From assembly GCA_039621445.1 (NCBI GenBank), contig CP154955.1, positions 23,150,064 through 23,214,063 of the forward strand: DNA of 64,000 bases, in the 5' to 3' direction. This document shows, piece by piece, positions 61,669 to 64,000 of the stretch. The translations under genes and the position numbers were made by a program. Source of the DNA: Euglena gracilis (taxonomy: Eukaryota; Euglenida; Euglenophyceae; Euglenales). The notes below the pieces were generated by a model. That model made no database searches. It had not been told where the DNA came from and worked only from the letters and a program-made list of their open reading frames with translations. Numbering within the stretch: position 1 is the first letter of the stretch; each line of letters opens with the position of its first letter.

Positions 61669-62539
61669 TGGCCAAAAGTTCCAAAAGCAGGCAAAAATAA
61701 CAAAAACAATGCCCAAAAATGGCCCAAAATGACCCTGCTTTTGGCCAATTTGGGTCACTTCGGCAGCTTTTGATCACTTTTGGCAACAAACTGGCGCAAA
61801 ATGCTCAAAATGGTCAAATTGGACCAAAAAGAGACCAAAAAAATGGGCAAAAATAACAAAAGAAAAGGTCGAAAGTGGCTTTAAATGGTCAAAAATCGCC
61901 CAAAATGGCCCCAAAATGGCCCAAGAGCAGGACAAAATGGCCCAAAATTACAAGAAGTGGGCAAAAAGTGGCCAAAAAATGGTCAAAATTAGTCAAAATG
62001 GGTGAATTATGGTGGCAAATGGGCCAAAAGGGGACAAAAGCGACCAAAAATGGCGAAAAGTGGCCAAAAGTGGCCAAAAGTGACAACATGAGCCAGAAAG
62101 ATCTCAACATCTGGGATAAAAATGATTCTCACTGAAAAATTGACATTAATTAGAAAAAAGTTGCGCGGTCGGCTGCGGTCGGCTGCGGTCGGCTGCGGTC
62201 GGCTGCGGTCGGCTGCGGTCGGCACCCCACCTATGACAGTCCTGAAACCCGCGGTCGGCCGCGGTCGGCTGCGGTCGGCTGCGGTCGGCATAGGTGCCTG
62301 GTTGTAATGTACAGCCTGCCAAGGTGTGCACCTTGGGTCCAGTGGTACTTCAGGGGGCACAGCAATGGGGATAACCTCAGCTTCAAGTTCTGCACGATGC
62401 AACTTGCCGGAATGCAAGAGAAGGAGGGGAAGCAGTGCGCCACCTAACGGTTCAGTGGGCTGCCAATGGAAACATCATCACCCTCCTTCCAGTCCACTGC
62501 CTCCATCACATTGGTGGCTTTTGTTTCCCGATGGAATGG

Positions 62540-62700
62540 AGGTCGATGGTTTCCTGAAGGAATGGTCCTCGCGACGGCGTCACTTAGCGACCCCCCATGC
62601 TGGCGGTTCAGCTCGGAGGCTGAAAAATTTGGGCTGGCTGGAAAACGGCCACTGGTTCACTCCCCCATGGGGGTCAGAACATGGCCCAACCCAAGATCAA
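62540..62700. repeat. Dispersed repeat, copy 2
   Basis: Matches 49840-50100 in word order and spacing. It lies within a plus-strand ORF (62326-62919) that has no recognisable domain and is not called. Confidence 0.6.
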
Positions 62701-64000
62701 AACGGATGCCAAGGAATGAAACTGCACAAATACCCTCCAAAAAAACTGCCAATATGCAAAGGTCGATTTTTGACCCAAAATTTGCCCTGGCAAGCCCAAT
62801 TCCGACCCATGTTACCCATTCTTTGCTCGTTTTTGAAAAATTTGTTGCCATCGAGCCACCGTTCAGGCGGCTGCAAAACAATAAACCTCATCCATGAGGG
62901 AAGGGGTTCCAGGGATTGACATATGCGACAATGTGGTCCCCCCATCTGTGTTGCTAAATTGGGGGGGGTATGGGGGGAAATGGGGCAAGGAGGAAGTCGG
63001 AGTCCACTTCTCGACCCCCGAGGAGAGCGCAGAGGGGGAACTCCCACCCTCTGGCTGAGGGGGGTTTCCAGGGGTTCGGTCAAGTGGGTTCGGGAGTGGT
63101 TGCCCCTCTATTTTCTCCGAAAAGCGCCCCTATAAGCAGGTCCCCCGGACCCAGACCCCCCTCTCTCCGCATCCGGGGGTGGGAGGGTAGAGAGGAGATG
63201 GCCCTTGGGCAGGTGAGGGGACCCCATTTCCCACGGTCTTGAAAAGTCCCGGTTTGGGGCAAAAAATGAGACCCCTGTGTGCCCTTGGTGGATTGTTTTT
63301 TTTTCTTTGGGTCCTGACCCCCCCCCAACCCCCCCCCCCCCCCGCGTAAGCAAAAAAGCGACTGGAGCTGAACACAAACCCCTTGGGGGGGGGTCTGAAC
63401 GATCCACCCCCTCACTTCTACCCCCAGTCAAATCCCAAACTGGCAGGGAAAATTTTTTCTGGGCACTTTGGGGGAAACGTTGAAATAGTACCCAGAGGAA
63501 TTAATGGTGAAGCATTGAAAGCTCAAAAAAAAACAACGCAAATTGCATGTAAAATCCTGCATGACCTTCCCCAGGATGTACAGTTTTCTGCTGGAGAGGA
63601 CTGTTTCACTTCACCTTGGGAATTTTTCCTTCAAACAACCGCACTTTGATGTATTTTTGCTTGAACTAAACCCGCAGACAGAAAACCAATTTGACCAATT
63701 GCACACAGCGGACCCCAGAGCCAACACCATCGGCATTGTTGCACGTGGCATACACACATGGTTCCCTTGAGCGCTCTGGAATATCTGCATTCAGGCTGGG
63801 CCTGAATGGCAAAGGTCGTAACGGGGAGGACAGGGCCGGGGCCATATGCGCTCCCGGAGAGGGGTCGAACCCATTACCGAGCCACAGACAGTGTAGCAGA
63901 GAGCAGAGGGCATGCGACCTGACTGTGGCATCAGAGCAACACAGGCAGAAAAATCCGTGGTCTTGCAAAGGTTGGTTTGAAATCACTGTCTTATTTTCCA
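62701..64000. other. Right edge; no supported gene
   Basis: G/C-run-rich unique sequence. ORFs on both strands up to about 130 codons lack domains, splice logic or codon bias like that of the exons above. Confidence 0.45.

Larger units (their letters stand above)
60958..62290. repeat. Nested inverted-repeat complex with decamer flanks
   Basis: The flanks are tandem GCGGTCGGCT decamers (60979-61020; 62164-62224; 62253-62288). Next come GGCCACTTTTG-rich DNA (61085-61435) and the opposite orientation, CAAAAGTGGCC (61440-62095). The centre has two hairpins listed separately. CACCTATGACAG lies just before the decamers at both 60955 and 62229. Confidence 0.8.

Noticed and set aside
61459-62135. 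Lys/Trp/Pro-rich ORFs (e.g. 61875-62135)
   Set aside because: Translations of degenerate GGCCAAAA repeats.
62326-62919. 197-codon plus-strand ORF
   Set aside because: Covers a dispersed repeat copy; composition and lack of domains argue against a gene.
63840-63900. Possible tRNA (GGTTCGA-like B box on the minus strand)
   Set aside because: The T-arm does not pair and no D-arm, anticodon arm or acceptor stem is found.

Overview
The window is eukaryotic nuclear DNA. It has GT-AG spliceosomal introns, GC-rich exons in less GC-rich introns, EGF-like and CUB domains, (GT/CA)n microsatellites, a DIRS-type retrotransposon, MITE-like elements and a short (CCCTAA)n block. There is nothing bacterial in it. 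I cannot name the species; a microbial eukaryote or alga, or a holozoan, with very GC-rich coding sequence would fit.

The main result is a candidate single giant gene on the minus strand, read from an ATG at 60011 to a stop at 4699. I rebuilt it by hand as about 48 short exons, most too short to appear as long ORFs. The parts in order are: signal peptide (59943-60011); unrecognised beta-rich ectodomain (57070-59277); EGF-like and Cys-rich exons (54981-55372); a further exon (54380-54556); a CUB domain split over two exons (53457-53869); a DUF4215/myxo-disulfide-type module (52726-52907); two EGF-like exons (50874-51377); a 24-kb intron; a second unrecognised ectodomain (18887-26784); one transmembrane helix with an RRRR stop-transfer signal (18110-18378); and a long cytoplasmic tail (4699-16380). 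Intron phases agree across most neighbouring exons, which is the best evidence that this is one gene. The tail is unusual. About a dozen small exons, most of them phase 1-1, each encode one or two copies of a short W/L-M-D motif about 10-16 residues apart. I do not recognise this repeat family.

The 24-kb intron (26785-50873) holds most of the repetitive DNA: a macrosatellite of about 1,118 bp units (28393-40150), a 54-bp minisatellite in two blocks (40712-42765), a cluster of short palindromic GCGCAAATGCGC-like motifs (43.8-49.5 kb), a 281-bp MITE with perfect terminal inverted repeats and 8-bp target-site duplication (47410-47690), and a 116-bp hairpin (48695-48810).

The left edge (1 to about 3.8 kb) is a minus-strand DIRS-type retroelement with gag, reverse transcriptase, RNase H, Dam-like methyltransferase and partial tyrosine recombinase, broken by frameshifts. 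The right edge (60.0-64 kb) has no gene I can support. It carries a nested inverted-repeat complex (60.96-62.29 kb) and dispersed repeats. Several apparent frameshifts in otherwise good exons lie in G/C homopolymers, so assembly indels are a real possibility throughout. I found no tRNA, rRNA or CRISPR.
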